DNA of 64,000 nucleotides from Neobacillus soli NBRC 102451 (GCF_001591665.1 NZ_BCVI01000033.1:1-64000); one strand, 5' to 3'. Positions 1 to 9,898 are shown, counted from the stretch's first letter. The notes: generated by a model not told the origin, from the sequence alone. Program-made: numbers and translations.

Positions 1-83
1 GAACGGGAACTCAGAGGAGATCACAGTGCCCATGAGAGCAACCAAACGAAGGTACCGGGCACTCAGAGGGAATCTCAGTGTCC
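1..83. repeat. Dispersed hairpin repeat, two units, cut by window start
   Basis: Two imperfect palindromic units, each of the form GGGCACTCAG-AGG-n-TCWCAGTGCCC, are joined by a short ATGAGAGC-type spacer. The first unit begins near base 5 and the second ends near base 82. A related copy lies at 46801-46862 in front of hutH. The arms can pair, so each unit could form a stem-loop. The copy sits just before the alpha-mannosidase ribosome binding site. No transposase is attached. Its function is unknown. Confidence 0.6.
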
Positions 84-124
84 AAAATAACTTATTAAAC
101 CAACCAACCAAACGGGGTGAAGGC

Positions 125-3100
125 ATGTTTTTAACCGAAAGAAAATTTGAAGCACGGATAAGGGAATTGGAAGGTTATCGTTATCGTGACTGCGTCAGCA
201 TTGAGCAATTTCACACACATGAGGATACAGGTGAGATTGGTGCCTTTCCGCCAGCCGTATACGGCGAAGAAAGCATCATGAAGATTGGCGACTATTGGAA
301 GGGCCGCGACCGCTATATTTGGCTTCATGCTGATGTGGATTGCCACCTGCCCAACAACAATCATCAAGTCGCAGGTATCTTTTCATTTGGCAAGACGGGC
401 GGAGGGAATAATTCCGGGTTTGAATCATTACTGTTTGTGAACGGCAAACCCTATCAAGGCGTCGACTCCAATCATGAGGAAGTGCTTTTTGATGAGGAAA
501 TCGCTAAAGGACCGATGCGTTTAGATTTCAGACTCTGGTCTGGACTTGAGGGCGGAGGCGTTCCGGTTGAAAATGAATTTAAACTGGAACAGGCAAAAAT
601 CGGCTGGCTTGACAAAAGAGTCGATAATTTATACTACACCCTTTTGGCCGCCTACGAAGTGTTAATGGAAACGGATCAAGCTGATTCTGCTTATACGACC
701 ATGAAACAAATGATTCAGGATGCCTTACAGCGAATAGATTGGACGGAACCTGGAAGTCCTGAGTTTTATGAGTCCTGCTATGGGGCGGAGACCGGTCTAA
801 CTGAGACGCTTCAGTCGATCGAAAAATCATCCGATGTGACGATTCATACAGTCGGTCATACCCATATTGATGTAGCTTGGCTCTGGCGCTTAAAGAACAC
901 AAGGGAGAAAGCAGCTCGTTCCTTTTCAACGGTCCTGCATTTAATGAAGCAATTCCCTGAATATTTATTCCTGCAAACGCAGCCACAGCTCTATGATTAT
1001 ATCAAAACAGACTATCCCGAAATTTACGAACAAATGAAGGAAAGAATTGCAGAAGCCCAGTGGGAAGCCGGCGGGGCGATGTGGCTCGAAGCTGACTGTA
1101 ATATTCCAAGCGGCGAGTCGCTTGTCCGGCAAATCCTGCACGGCAAAAACTTCTTTAAAGAAGAGTTCGGCGTTGACTGTCAATACCTATGGCTCCCTGA
1201 CGTTTTCGGTTACAGCTGGGCGCTGCCGCAAATTTTGAAAAAGGCCGGCATCAACACGATGATGACCACGAAAATTAGCTGGAATCAATATAACCGGATG
1301 CCGCATGATACCTTTCACTGGAAGGGAATCGATGGTTCTGAGATTTTAACGCACTTTATCACCACACCTGAACCATGGAACGGCCCGGATTCTTGGTTCT
1401 ATACGTATAATGGCTACATTACGGCCAAAACGGTGAAAGGCGCTTGGAAGGGCTACCGCGATAAGGAATTATCAAAAGACCTGCTTCTATCTTATGGGTA
1501 CGGTGACGGGGGCGGCGGCGTCAACCGCCATATGCTCGAAATGAGAAGACGATTGGACCAAATGCCTGGGATGCCAAATGTGAAAACAACAACGGCAGGG
1601 GAATTTTTCGAAAAGCTCCATGAAAATGTGGAGAAATCGAATGGCTATATTCATAAATGGGATGGCGAACTGTACCTGGAATACCATCGCGGTACCTATA
1701 CAAGCCAGGCCTTTATGAAAAAACTGAACCGGAAGCTTGAGCTTTTATATCGCAGAGCAGAATTCTTGTCCTCCTGGATGTCCGCCGAAAATGGAGCGTG
1801 GCTTGGCGATGAGGAACTGAAAAATGGCTGGAAAATTATTTTAAGAAATCAATTTCATGATATTATTCCAGGTTCTTCGATTCATGAGGTATACGAAGAT
1901 GCCAAGGAAGAATATGCTGAGGCGTTCCAAATTGTTAATAGAGTGGAATCGCAGATCATTCAAACCGGAGTGGAACAAGCGGACCGTTCTGTTGTTGTCT
2001 TTAATTCGACACATCGGAAAGGCAGTAAGAATGTGTTCATTTCCCAGTTTGCCGATTTTTCAGCAGGGAACTGGACAGATGGCAGTGGCAAACTGTTAAC
2101 TCATCAAAAGCGCCCTGATGGCTGGCTCGTTGCAGTGGATGCCCTTCCATCGTTTGGAGCTCAAACATTGTTTTTTGAACCGCATGAAAATGCAAAGGAA
2201 ACAAAAACAAACTTTAGCTATCAAGATCGAAAATTAGAATCGCCGTATTATCTCGTGGAGTGGAACGAGTTCGGACAGATCACCAAGCTTTTTGATAAAG
2301 AGGCGCAGCGCCATGTGTTAGCAGAAGGCCAAAGCGGCAACGTAATGCAAATTTTTGAAGATAAACCTCTTGCCCATGATGCCTGGGATATTGATATTTT
2401 CTACCAAGAAAAGATGGAGGAAATCCGTGATATCGCCACATTCAAAGTAGTGGACAACGGGGAACTTACTTTTGCGGTTGATGTCAAATGGAAGTATCAT
2501 CATTCTGACATTTCTCAGCGGATTGTTTTTTATGAAAATGATCGCCGGATTGATTTTGAAACCAATGTTGACTGGCATGAAAAACGAAAATTACTCAAGG
2601 CCAGCTTTCCAGTCGATGTTCGCGCAACAGAGGCAACCTATGATATTCAATATGGCAATGTGAAGCGCCCGACCCATTGGAATACAAGTTGGGAAATGGC
2701 AAAATTTGAATCGGTCGGACACCAATGGGCTGATCTTTCAGAACCAGATTACGGAGTAAGTCTGCTGAATGACTGCAAATATGGGTATGACATTAAAGGA
2801 AATGTGATGCGTTTAACCTTATTAAAAGCAGCGACACATCCTGATCCGGAAGCAGATCAAGGCTTGCATTCCTTTACGTATTCGCTGTATCCGCATATGG
2901 GCGACTGGCGCCAGGCGAAGACCGTGGAAACAGCGTGGGATTTAAATGATCCAATTTTCGCTGTGGAAGGGAAATGGACAAAGGAAGATTCATTTATTGA
3001 AATGGATACAGACCATATTTGGATTGACGCGATTAAGCCGGCTTACGATGGCAATGGTGTGATTGTCCGGTTACATGAATATGAAGGACGTAGAGGCAAG

Positions 3101-3238
3101 GTGTCTCTGAACGTTCAAAAAGACATCACATCATGGGTTGAGACCAATTTGATGGAAGAACCAATCACAGAAGCATCGCAATCACCAATTGAGTTTGACA
3201 TCAAACCATACGAAATCAAGACCTTTAGAATTTTATAA
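125..3238 (+). CDS. Alpha-mannosidase, glycoside hydrolase family 38
   Basis: A cytoplasmic retaining alpha-mannosidase that should release mannose from alpha-mannosides. The GH38 metal site is visible as HTHIDVAW (H245, H247, D249) and the catalytic nucleophile as D359 in LPDVFGYS. The length of 1037 residues fits the large bacterial members, with an N-terminal beta domain (about 1-230), the catalytic barrel and three-helix bundle (about 240-600) and C-terminal beta-sandwich domains. The frame is open from base 26, but ATG 125 is preferred because GGGGTGA lies 7 bases upstream; the longer reading would translate through the repeat. No signal peptide is seen. The gene converges on the isomerase operon and shares its terminator region. 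Together with manA at 24030 it supports use of mannose-containing glycans. Confidence 0.93.
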   Translation: MFLTERKFEARIRELEGYRYRDCVSIEQFHTHEDTGEIGAFPPAVYGEESIMKIGDYWKGRDRYIWLHADVDCHLPNNNHQVAGIFSFGKTGGGNNSGFESLLFVNGKPYQGVDSNHEEVLFDEEIAKGPMRLDFRLWSGLEGGGVPVENEFKLEQAKIGWLDKRVDNLYYTLLAAYEVLMETDQADSAYTTMKQMIQDALQRIDWTEPGSPEFYESCYGAETGLTETLQSIEKSSDVTIHTVGHTHIDVAWLWRLKNTREKAARSFSTVLHLMKQFPEYLFLQTQPQLYDYIKTDYPEIYEQMKERIAEAQWEAGGAMWLEADCNIPSGESLVRQILHGKNFFKEEFGVDCQYLWLPDVFGYSWALPQILKKAGINTMMTTKISWNQYNRMPHDTFHWKGIDGSEILTHFITTPEPWNGPDSWFYTYNGYITAKTVKGAWKGYRDKELSKDLLLSYGYGDGGGGVNRHMLEMRRRLDQMPGMPNVKTTTAGEFFEKLHENVEKSNGYIHKWDGELYLEYHRGTYTSQAFMKKLNRKLELLYRRAEFLSSWMSAENGAWLGDEELKNGWKIILRNQFHDIIPGSSIHEVYEDAKEEYAEAFQIVNRVESQIIQTGVEQADRSVVVFNSTHRKGSKNVFISQFADFSAGNWTDGSGKLLTHQKRPDGWLVAVDALPSFGAQTLFFEPHENAKETKTNFSYQDRKLESPYYLVEWNEFGQITKLFDKEAQRHVLAEGQSGNVMQIFEDKPLAHDAWDIDIFYQEKMEEIRDIATFKVVDNGELTFAVDVKWKYHHSDISQRIVFYENDRRIDFETNVDWHEKRKLLKASFPVDVRATEATYDIQYGNVKRPTHWNTSWEMAKFESVGHQWADLSEPDYGVSLLNDCKYGYDIKGNVMRLTLLKAATHPDPEADQGLHSFTYSLYPHMGDWRQAKTVETAWDLNDPIFAVEGKWTKEDSFIEMDTDHIWIDAIKPAYDGNGVIVRLHEYEGRRGKVSLNVQKDITSWVETNLMEEPITEASQSPIEFDIKPYEIKTFRIL

Positions 3239-3247
3239 TGGAAAAAA

Positions 3248-3279
3248 GATGACCGGCTGGAGTATTCCAGCCGGTCATC
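3248..3279. terminator. Shared terminator between convergent genes
   Basis: A perfect 14-bp stem (GATGACCGGCTGGA and its complement) with a 4-base loop lies between the mannosidase stop and the isomerase stop. On the minus strand it is followed by a run of six T residues, so it is a strong terminator for the minus-strand operon. On the plus strand the T tract is weak. Confidence 0.85.
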
Positions 3280-3291
3280 TCTATCATTCTG

Positions 3292-4260
3292 CTAAACCCA
3301 CCACATTTGCGAGACAGGCTCCTCGATTAAAACAGACTTTAAATTAACGACCGCTCGGTTAAAGCCCTCATTAATGGACATAATTGGATCCTCATGTTCA
3401 ATACTGACCACATAATCATAACCATACGTACGAAGTGCACTTAACATGTCGGACCATTCCTTTAAACTATGTCCGCAGCCAACTGAACGAAAGGTCCAGG
3501 ACCGGGTTCTAATCTCTCCGTAGGGCTGCATATCCATTAATCCATACATATTGACTTGTTCCTGATCGATGTACGTGTCTTTCGCATGAAAATGATGAAT
3601 GGCATTTTCTTTTGCCAGTATTTTTATCGCAGCAACCGGATCAATCCCCTGCCACCACATATGGCTTGGATCTAAGTTGGCACCAATCGCATCACATGTT
3701 TCCTTGCGCAATTTTAGCAGCGTATAGGGTGTATGGACTAAGAAGCCGCCATGAAGTTCAAGGCCAATCTTCACATTATGCTCCGTCGCATAGTGCCCAA
3801 CCTCTTTCCAGTAGGGAATCAGCTTTTCTTCCCACTGCCACTTTAATACGTCACCATATTCATTTGGCCATGGTGTCACAGGCCAGTTAGGATACTTCGC
3901 CCCTTCATGGTCACCCGCCGTACCGGAGAAACAGTTGACCACAGGCACGCTTAGTAACGAGGCCAGTTTAATCGTTTTTAATAGAGTTTCATGAGACTTT
4001 TCGGCAAAATCTTTTTCAGGTGAAATCGGGTTGCCATGGCAGCTGAAGGCACTGATCATCAACCCGCGGTCTTTGACCTTTTGGGCATAGTCCACGCGGG
4101 CATCTTCGCTTTCCAATAACCCATCTAAATCACAATGATTGTTCCCTGGATAGCAGCCGGTCCCAATTTCAACGGCATGAAGGCCTGCTGCTTTTACAGT
4201 ATCCAGCATCTCTTCAAACGATTTATCTGCAAATAATACGGTAAACACACCTAGTTTCAT
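3292..4260 (-). CDS. Sugar phosphate isomerase/epimerase (xylose isomerase-like TIM barrel)
   Basis: A 322-residue AP-endonuclease-2/xylose-isomerase-like TIM barrel. Metal-site residues of this fold are visible: E in GLELHGG, D and H in ANLDPSHMWWQG, H in HFHAKDTY and a late E in SIEHEDP. The ATG at 4260 follows AGGGGA with good spacing. It is the last gene of a three-gene minus-strand operon and starts 4 bases after the Gfo/Idh/MocA gene. Such trios of isomerase, NAD-dependent dehydrogenase and ThuA protein are common in catabolism of polyols, inositols and modified sugars through keto intermediates. The exact substrate cannot be read from the sequence. Confidence 0.85.
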   Translation of the reverse strand: MKLGVFTVLFADKSFEEMLDTVKAAGLHAVEIGTGCYPGNNHCDLDGLLESEDARVDYAQKVKDRGLMISAFSCHGNPISPEKDFAEKSHETLLKTIKLASLLSVPVVNCFSGTAGDHEGAKYPNWPVTPWPNEYGDVLKWQWEEKLIPYWKEVGHYATEHNVKIGLELHGGFLVHTPYTLLKLRKETCDAIGANLDPSHMWWQGIDPVAAIKILAKENAIHHFHAKDTYIDQEQVNMYGLMDMQPYGEIRTRSWTFRSVGCGHSLKEWSDMLSALRTYGYDYVVSIEHEDPIMSINEGFNRAVVNLKSVLIEEPVSQMWWV

Positions 4261-4264
4261 ACTG

Positions 4265-5317
4265 TTAATCCCCTATTCTTGAAATCTGATTATCGACACG
4301 GACAATTTGCTTCGTTTGGTTTGACTCTAGTGCTGCCAGGATAACCGCTAATGATTTCATTCCTTCCTCACCAGGCACTGGCGGCACTTGATCAAGCAGG
4401 ATAGAATCGACAAACTTCTCGACCACCTGAGAGGTGTTCTGCCCGCCCGCTTCATTCGATTGGATTCTTCCAAGTTCATATTTGACCACTTCCCCGTTGA
4501 CATATTGAACAACGAGAGAATGGAGAGGGTCATCTTCTAAACGAAGAATCGCCTTTTCACCGTAAATAATGGTCGAGTTATCTTCCCTGCTTACATAGGC
4601 CCAGCTGGCAGCGAGAGTCCCAATGATGCCGCTTTCAGTTTTCAAAATACAAACCGCATTGTCATCGACATTAGCAAAATCCTTTGCGCTGGTTTCTACA
4701 AATGAACCGACCTCAACGACATCCTCATCAAGTAAAAACCTTAGTAAATCGGCTTTGTGGACACCTAGGTCGCCCATCGCGCCAACGAAGGCTTTTTCCT
4801 TTTGAAAAAACCAGCCGTCTTTGCCTTCGACGCTCCAATTTTCGGGGCCTCCATGTCCAAAGGTGGTGCGGAAGCTATAAATTTTGCCGATTTCTCCACT
4901 TTGAAGCAGCTGACGTGCTTTTTGATGGGAAGGGACAAAGCGCTGATTATGAGCTATCATTAACTTTTTTCCGCTCTTTTCCGCCGCGGCAATCATCGCT
5001 TCGGCCTCTTGTTTCGATGTAGCCATCGGTTTTTCACACAGGACATGGATTCCTGCTTCTAATGCCGCAATTGAAACCGGGGCATGAAGATCATTGGAGG
5101 TACAAACACTGACGGCATCCACCATGCCGCTGCTTAGCAACGCCTTAAAACTTGTAAAGGCAGCAACCCCGTATTTCTCTGCGATTTCATTCACCCGGTC
5201 TTCATGGATATCGCAAACAGCCGTTAACTCTACCTTTTGATTAAGCTTATATTCTGGCAAGTGGCGATGCTGGGCAATACTGCCACAGCCAATGACACCA
5301 ACTCTTAACTTTTTCAT
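4265..5317 (-). CDS. Gfo/Idh/MocA family NAD(P)-dependent oxidoreductase
   Basis: A 350-residue sugar or cyclitol dehydrogenase. The N-terminal Rossmann fold (about 1-120) has the dinucleotide motif [13 protein letters not shown] at residues 7-19 and the family signature CEKPMATS with the conserved lysine near residue 95. The C-terminal alpha/beta domain carries a [16 protein letters not shown] stretch, where the D-x-x-x-H pair is usual for substrate binding. ATG 5317 follows AAAGGAG with 10-base spacing and overlaps the ThuA stop by 4 bases, indicating translational coupling. It probably oxidises or epimerises a sugar acted on by the neighbouring isomerase; the substrate is unknown. Confidence 0.9.
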   Translation of the reverse strand: MKKLRVGVIGCGSIAQHRHLPEYKLNQKVELTAVCDIHEDRVNEIAEKYGVAAFTSFKALLSSGMVDAVSVCTSNDLHAPVSIAALEAGIHVLCEKPMATSKQEAEAMIAAAEKSGKKLMIAHNQRFVPSHQKARQLLQSGEIGKIYSFRTTFGHGGPENWSVEGKDGWFFQKEKAFVGAMGDLGVHKADLLRFLLDEDVVEVGSFVETSAKDFANVDDNAVCILKTESGIIGTLAASWAYVSREDNSTIIYGEKAILRLEDDPLHSLVVQYVNGEVVKYELGRIQSNEAGGQNTSQVVEKFVDSILLDQVPPVPGEEGMKSLAVILAALESNQTKQIVRVDNQISRIGD

Positions 5318-6045
5318 TCTGATTTTTCTCCTTTCATTTCTTCGAGTGGTTTTCGATGTCCGTATACCGGACGTTCACGTTTGGCCGGCTCCGCCCATTT
5401 CAGCGCATTGATAATGACTCGCTGAATTTGTTTGTTGTGATAGGTCGGATAGGTTTCATGGCCTGGTCTAAAGTAAAACACCTTCCCAAGTCCGCGGTTA
5501 TATGTACAGCCGCTCCGGAATACTTCTCCGCCTTCAAACCAGCTGGTAAAGATGAGCTCGTCAGGCTGAGGAATATCAAAATGCTCGCCATACATTTCTT
5601 CGTGTTCTAATTCAATATATTCGGGGATTCCTTCAGTAATCGGATGACCTGGGCTGATGACCCAAAGGCGCTCCTTTTCACCCGCTTCCCGCCATAATAG
5701 ATCACAGCTGGTCCCCATTAATGCTTTAAATATTTTTGAAAAATGACCGGAGTGCAGCACAATCAGCCCCATCCCCTCAAGAACACGCTGTTTCACTTTT
5801 TCTACAATTGCCTCTTTTACCTCATCATGAGCGAGATGCCCCCACCAAATTAATGCATCCGTATTCTTTAGAACCTCATCTGTTAGGCCATGCTCTGGCT
5901 CATCTAAAGTAGCGGTTCTTACCTCAAAGCCTTCTACCTGCAGAAATTCTGCAATGGTTCCGTGAATACCGTTTGGGTATAGCTCTCGGACAATTGGATT
6001 CTTTTGTTCGTGGCGGTTTTCATTCCATACAGTCACTTTGACCAT
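5314..6045 (-). CDS. ThuA-domain protein (trehalose utilisation family)
   Basis: A 243-residue ThuA-like protein with the class I glutamine amidotransferase-like fold. Visible features are [14 protein letters not shown], then [14 protein letters not shown] in the position of the nucleophile turn (a serine region, no obvious catalytic cysteine) and [17 protein letters not shown] near the C terminus. Two ATGs occur in tandem (6048 and 6045); the second is preferred because AAAGGAG then sits 7 bases away. It is the first gene of the minus-strand trio, divergent from the ABC importer. ThuA proteins were linked to trehalose/sucrose metabolism in rhizobia, probably by modifying sugars, but the chemistry is poorly established. 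Confidence 0.85.
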   Translation of the reverse strand: MVKVTVWNENRHEQKNPIVRELYPNGIHGTIAEFLQVEGFEVRTATLDEPEHGLTDEVLKNTDALIWWGHLAHDEVKEAIVEKVKQRVLEGMGLIVLHSGHFSKIFKALMGTSCDLLWREAGEKERLWVISPGHPITEGIPEYIELEHEEMYGEHFDIPQPDELIFTSWFEGGEVFRSGCTYNRGLGKVFYFRPGHETYPTYHNKQIQRVIINALKWAEPAKRERPVYGHRKPLEEMKGEKSE

Positions 6046-6048
6046 CAT

Positions 6049-6256
6049 TCCACTCCTTTCTTTTCGTTCCCTAACGGAAAGAATTATTCATTATTCGGTT
6101 TTATAATATCTTTTCCATGGATAAATAGACATAAAGTTTAGTGATTTCTAAGATTTTTGCACTTAATCCCAAATTAGTCAACTATAATTGGGCACCTAAA
6201 CACCGTAAAATATAGGTATGGAAGTGCTTACATTAAAGAGAGAGAGGAGGATACAT
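6049..6256. promoter_or_regulatory. Divergent promoter region of the sugar island
   Basis: About 200 bases separate the ThuA operon and the ABC importer operon, so both must be initiated here. On the plus strand a TATAAT lies at about 6173-6178 with only a weak -35 (TTGCAC, 20-base spacing), which would suit activation by the downstream YesN-like regulator. TTATAATAT-like sequence on the other strand near 6100 could serve the minus operon. No convincing cre site is seen. Confidence 0.4.
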
Positions 6257-7186
6257 GTGAAAAAGATAGTAAGTGATATCTATAAAAATAGAATCTGGTT
6301 ACTCATGGTGTTACCAGGAACAATCTGGCTGCTATTATTCTCTTATCTGCCAATGTTTGGTCAAGTATTGGCCTTTAAAAAGTTTCGAATTGACCCGGAT
6401 GGATTTTTTGCTAGTGTTATGCATAGTGAATGGGTTGGCTGGGAGAACTTTAAATATTTGTTTAGCACAAACGATGCCCTTGTTATTACAAGAAATACGA
6501 TCTTGTATAATCTTGTCTTTATCGTATTAGGACTTGTGGCGGCGGTTGCCACAGCGATCCTACTCAGTGAGTTGGTAAATAAAAGGTTATCAAAGGTTTA
6601 TCAGACTGGAATGCTGTTCCCGCATTTTATTTCGTGGGTTATTGGCAGCTACTTTGTATTCACCTTCTTAAGTTCGGATCGTGGCTTGTTAAATAATGTT
6701 CTTGGCTGGTTCCATATTGATGCTGTTTCGTGGTACAGTGAGCCTCAATATTGGCCGTATATCATCATTTTTATGAGCATCTGGAAAGGTGTCGGATATG
6801 GCAGTATCGTTTATTTAGCATCGATTGTCGGAATTGATCGAACGTATTATGAAGCGGCAATGATTGATGGTGCATCAAAATGGAAGCAGATTAAGCATGT
6901 GACCCTTCCGATGCTAAAGCCATTAATGATTATCTTAACCATCATGAATATTGGCAGGATCTTCAACTCCGATTTCGGACTATTTTATCAAGTACCAAGA
7001 GATTCGGGGGCCCTATATCCGGTCACAAATGTTATCGACACCTTTGTATACAGAGGGCTTATGACTTTAGGGGACATCGGTATGAGTACGGCAGCAGGTC
7101 TTTATCAATCGGCTGTTGGTTTCATCCTTGTTATGATTACAAACTATATCGTAAGAAAAGTTGATAATGAAAGTGCCTTGTTCTAA
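6257..7186 (+). CDS. ABC sugar importer permease, LplB-like
   Basis: A 309-residue inner-membrane permease of the carbohydrate uptake CUT1 type, closest in type to LplB. Six hydrophobic segments are visible, and the cytoplasmic EAA loop that docks the ATPase is seen as EAAMIDGASKWKQIKHVTLP. The frame opens at ATG 6218, but GTG 6257 is chosen because AGGAGG ends 6 bases before it. The downstream genes encode the partner permease, the lipoprotein and a two-component system. No ATPase gene is present. CUT1 importers without their own ATPase commonly share an MsmX-type subunit encoded elsewhere. Confidence 0.9.
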   Translation: MKKIVSDIYKNRIWLLMVLPGTIWLLLFSYLPMFGQVLAFKKFRIDPDGFFASVMHSEWVGWENFKYLFSTNDALVITRNTILYNLVFIVLGLVAAVATAILLSELVNKRLSKVYQTGMLFPHFISWVIGSYFVFTFLSSDRGLLNNVLGWFHIDAVSWYSEPQYWPYIIIFMSIWKGVGYGSIVYLASIVGIDRTYYEAAMIDGASKWKQIKHVTLPMLKPLMIILTIMNIGRIFNSDFGLFYQVPRDSGALYPVTNVIDTFVYRGLMTLGDIGMSTAAGLYQSAVGFILVMITNYIVRKVDNESALF

Positions 7187-7188
7187 TA

Positions 7189-8226
7189 GTGGATTCTTCA
7201 CGAAAGGGGGAAAGTCGCCCGGCGGCTAAGTATATGCCAAATGATCTAAATCAAACTCAAGTTTCTGTCGTAGCATCACAGCCATTGGATCAGTTAAAAC
7301 GGGGTGGGGCAAAGATTAAACGGAAAAAGACAAGAGATTATCATGAACTGCATCCCGTTGTAAATACCATTTTCAGTGTGTTGTTAGGTATTTTTACGAT
7401 AATGTGTGTCTTTCCATTTATCTATGTTATCATCATTTCTCTTACAAGTGAGGAAAGTATTGTAAGAAATGGCTTTCAAATTATCCCGGCGGAATGGAGT
7501 ACCGATGCTTATCGTTACCTATGGAATGTCAAGGATCAATTGCTCGGTTCTTATGGTGTAACTATTTTGATTACAGTAGTAGGAACGGTTATTAGTGTGT
7601 TGATGATTTCCTTTTATGCTTATGCGATTTCGAGACCTCAATTTAAATATAGAAGATTCTTCACATTCCTAGCATTCTTCACGATGCTGTTTAGCGGCGG
7701 ATTAGTTCCAACCTATATTGTGGTTACGCAATTTTTAGGATTGAAAAATACAATTTGGGCGTTAATCCTGCCACTTGTTATGAATGCTTTTTATATTATC
7801 ATCATGAGAACCTTCTTTATGAAATCTGTTTCAGAATCCATTTTGGAATCTGCGAGAATTGATGGGGCAAGTGAATGGCGGATCTTTTTTCAAATCGTCT
7901 TTCCGCTTTCGCTTCCAGGGATTGCCACGATTGCTTTGTTTAGCACATTGGGTTATTGGAATGATTGGTTTACGGCATTACTTTATATTGATGATCCAAA
8001 ATTAGTGCCGCTCCAAGCCTTACTCATGAAAATTGAAGCCAATCTTGAATTCATGAAGCAAAATGTTGATGTCGGATTAATGCAGCAAAGTTTATTTGAT
8101 ACGCTGCCGCAAGATTCAGCCAAAATGGCCATGGTCGTTATCGCCACCTTACCAATAGCAGTTTCTTATCCGTTCTTTCAAAAGTACTTTATTAGCGGAC
8201 TGACTATTGGCGGCGTTAAAGAATAG
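7189..8226 (+). CDS. ABC sugar importer permease, LplC/YtcP-like
   Basis: The second CUT1-type permease, 345 residues from GTG 7189, with six membrane segments. The EAA loop is seen as ESARIDGASEWRIFFQIVFPL. An unusually long hydrophilic N-terminal tail of about 55 residues precedes the first helix. The start is uncertain: GTG 7189 has no ribosome binding site and ATG 7234 has only a distant AAAGGGGG. The gene starts 2 bases after the previous stop, so coupling may explain the weak signal. It pairs with the LplB-like subunit to form the pore for an oligosaccharide. The stop abuts the dispersed repeat at 8227. Confidence 0.88.
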   Translation: MDSSRKGESRPAAKYMPNDLNQTQVSVVASQPLDQLKRGGAKIKRKKTRDYHELHPVVNTIFSVLLGIFTIMCVFPFIYVIIISLTSEESIVRNGFQIIPAEWSTDAYRYLWNVKDQLLGSYGVTILITVVGTVISVLMISFYAYAISRPQFKYRRFFTFLAFFTMLFSGGLVPTYIVVTQFLGLKNTIWALILPLVMNAFYIIIMRTFFMKSVSESILESARIDGASEWRIFFQIVFPLSLPGIATIALFSTLGYWNDWFTALLYIDDPKLVPLQALLMKIEANLEFMKQNVDVGLMQQSLFDTLPQDSAKMAMVVIATLPIAVSYPFFQKYFISGLTIGGVKE

Positions 8227-8412
8227 GCTTTGTTAAAAGGTTAATGTTGATTTTATAACACTGTTGATTGGAACGGAAGGCGTGAAGACTCCTGCGGGAG
8301 GACGGGGCAGGGGAGACCCCGCAGGTGCGAAAGTGCCGAGGAGGCTCCCCAGACCGCCCTAAGGTGCGCGAAGCGCCTTTCGTTACAATCAACAGCCAAG
8401 TTTAACAAAACC
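8227..8412. repeat. MITE-like GC-rich dispersed repeat with inverted ends
   Basis: A 186-bp element whose ends are inverted repeats: GCTTTGTTAAA and CTGTTGATTG at the left, CAATCAACAG and TTTAACAAAAC at the right. The interior is GC-rich and folds around CTCCTGCGGGAGG and related stems. It contrasts sharply with the AT-rich flanks. From general knowledge, elements with the core GACTCCTGCGGGA are scattered through intergenic regions of many Bacillaceae. It starts right at the permease stop and ends about 30 bases before the lipoprotein start, so it separates genes that are normally contiguous. It encodes nothing. Confidence 0.8.
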
Positions 8413-8443
8413 AAAGAATAAAAAGAAAAAGGGGAGTATAAGG

Positions 8444-9898
8444 ATGAAGAAAAAGTTAGTATTATTACTTGCATTAGTTTTATCCATTGGAACCATTCTA
8501 GCTGCATGCAGCAGTAAAGACAGTTCTACTTCGGATAAAGGCGGGAAAGATGGTCAGCCATACGAAATTAAATGGTATACTATTGGAACCCCACAAAAGG
8601 ATACAGATAAAGTATTTGCAGAAGTGAATAAGTATTTGAAGGAAAAAATCAATGCTACCGTTAAAATGCAGCAAATTGACTGGGGCGATTGGGCACAAAA
8701 ATCCCAAGTTATGATTAATGCAGGCGAACCATTTGATATTATCTTTACGAATGGTACGGATTATGTACAGAACGCACAAAAGGGCGCTTTTGTGGCAATT
8801 GATGATCTGTTAAATAAAGAAGGTAAGGACCTTAAGAATGCTGTCAATCCAGCCCTTTTAGAAGGAAATAGGATCAACGGTAAAATTTATGGTGTTCCTA
8901 CGAATAAAGAAGCGGCTCGACAAACTGTTTATACATTCAATAAACGCCTAGTAGATAAATACAAATTCGATCTTACAAAAGTGAAAACGTTGGAAGACCT
9001 TGAACCAATGTTGAAGACGATTAAGGAAAACGAATCGGGCATTACTCCAATGGCAACATTCAAAGCGTATCTTCCATATGACTATACCTTTAATAATGAA
9101 ATGCCATTTGCCTTCCCGATTGAGGGTGACAGAGACCATGTTGTTAACCAATTTGATACGGATTTAGCGATGTCAACCTTTAAAACCATGCACAGTTATT
9201 ACAAAGCTGGATACCTTAAAGAAGATGCAGCAACAAGCAAAGACAGCTGGCCAATGGATGTAGAAAACTGGTTTGTCCGTATGGGCGATTCACAGCCATA
9301 TGCTGATTTACTGTGGTCACGTTCAGCAAAATATGATGTCGTTTCTGTACCTGCTGAAGAGCCTACAACGTTTAACGATTCTGTTTCTGGTTCGATTCAG
9401 GCCATTTCTGCTACATCTAAGAATCCTAAAAAAGCTATGGAATTCTTAAATCTGCTTAACACAGATTCATACCTTCGTAACCTTGTTGATAAAGGAATTG
9501 AAGGAGTACATTACAAAAAGAATGATGATGGAACAATTGAAGATCTTCCAGCACGTATAGATAAATATAATATTCCAACTTATTCTATCGGAAACTTCTT
9601 CGTCTTGGATTTATATAAAGATGATCCAAAGGATAAATGGGACAAATTCAAGGAATTTAATGAAGCGGCTAAACCAGCACCAACGCTTGGTTTCCACTTT
9701 GACAGTGATCCAGTAAGATCAGAAATTGCATCGATTACGAATATTTCTAAAGAGTTCTATCCAGCATTGGCAACAGGTTCTGTTGACCCAGAAAAATATC
9801 TGCCAAAATACAATAAAAAGTTAAAAGAAGCTGGGCTTGATAAAGTCTTAAATGAAATTCAAAAGCAATTTGATGACTGGAAAGGCAAACAAAAATAA
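8444..9898 (+). CDS. Extracellular sugar-binding lipoprotein, LplA-like (DUF3502 C terminus)
   Basis: A 484-residue solute-binding lipoprotein for the importer. The signal peptide ends in lipobox LAAC, so C22 would be lipidated and anchored to the outer face of the membrane. The body is a two-lobed type II binding protein. The C-terminal segment (about 410-480) resembles DUF3502, typical of LplA relatives. Conserved W and D/E residues in the ligand cleft suggest an oligosaccharide ligand, but the sugar cannot be identified. ATG 8444 follows AAGGGGAG. The dispersed repeat lies immediately upstream and a terminator-like hairpin downstream. Confidence 0.92.
   Translation: MKKKLVLLLALVLSIGTILAACSSKDSSTSDKGGKDGQPYEIKWYTIGTPQKDTDKVFAEVNKYLKEKINATVKMQQIDWGDWAQKSQVMINAGEPFDIIFTNGTDYVQNAQKGAFVAIDDLLNKEGKDLKNAVNPALLEGNRINGKIYGVPTNKEAARQTVYTFNKRLVDKYKFDLTKVKTLEDLEPMLKTIKENESGITPMATFKAYLPYDYTFNNEMPFAFPIEGDRDHVVNQFDTDLAMSTFKTMHSYYKAGYLKEDAATSKDSWPMDVENWFVRMGDSQPYADLLWSRSAKYDVVSVPAEEPTTFNDSVSGSIQAISATSKNPKKAMEFLNLLNTDSYLRNLVDKGIEGVHYKKNDDGTIEDLPARIDKYNIPTYSIGNFFVLDLYKDDPKDKWDKFKEFNEAAKPAPTLGFHFDSDPVRSEIASITNISKEFYPALATGSVDPEKYLPKYNKKLKEAGLDKVLNEIQKQFDDWKGKQK

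Noticed and set aside
6156-6178. TTGCAC ... TATAAT as a full sigma-A promoter for the importer
   Set aside because: Spacing of 20 bases is too long for unaided use; recorded only as a weak part of the divergent control region.
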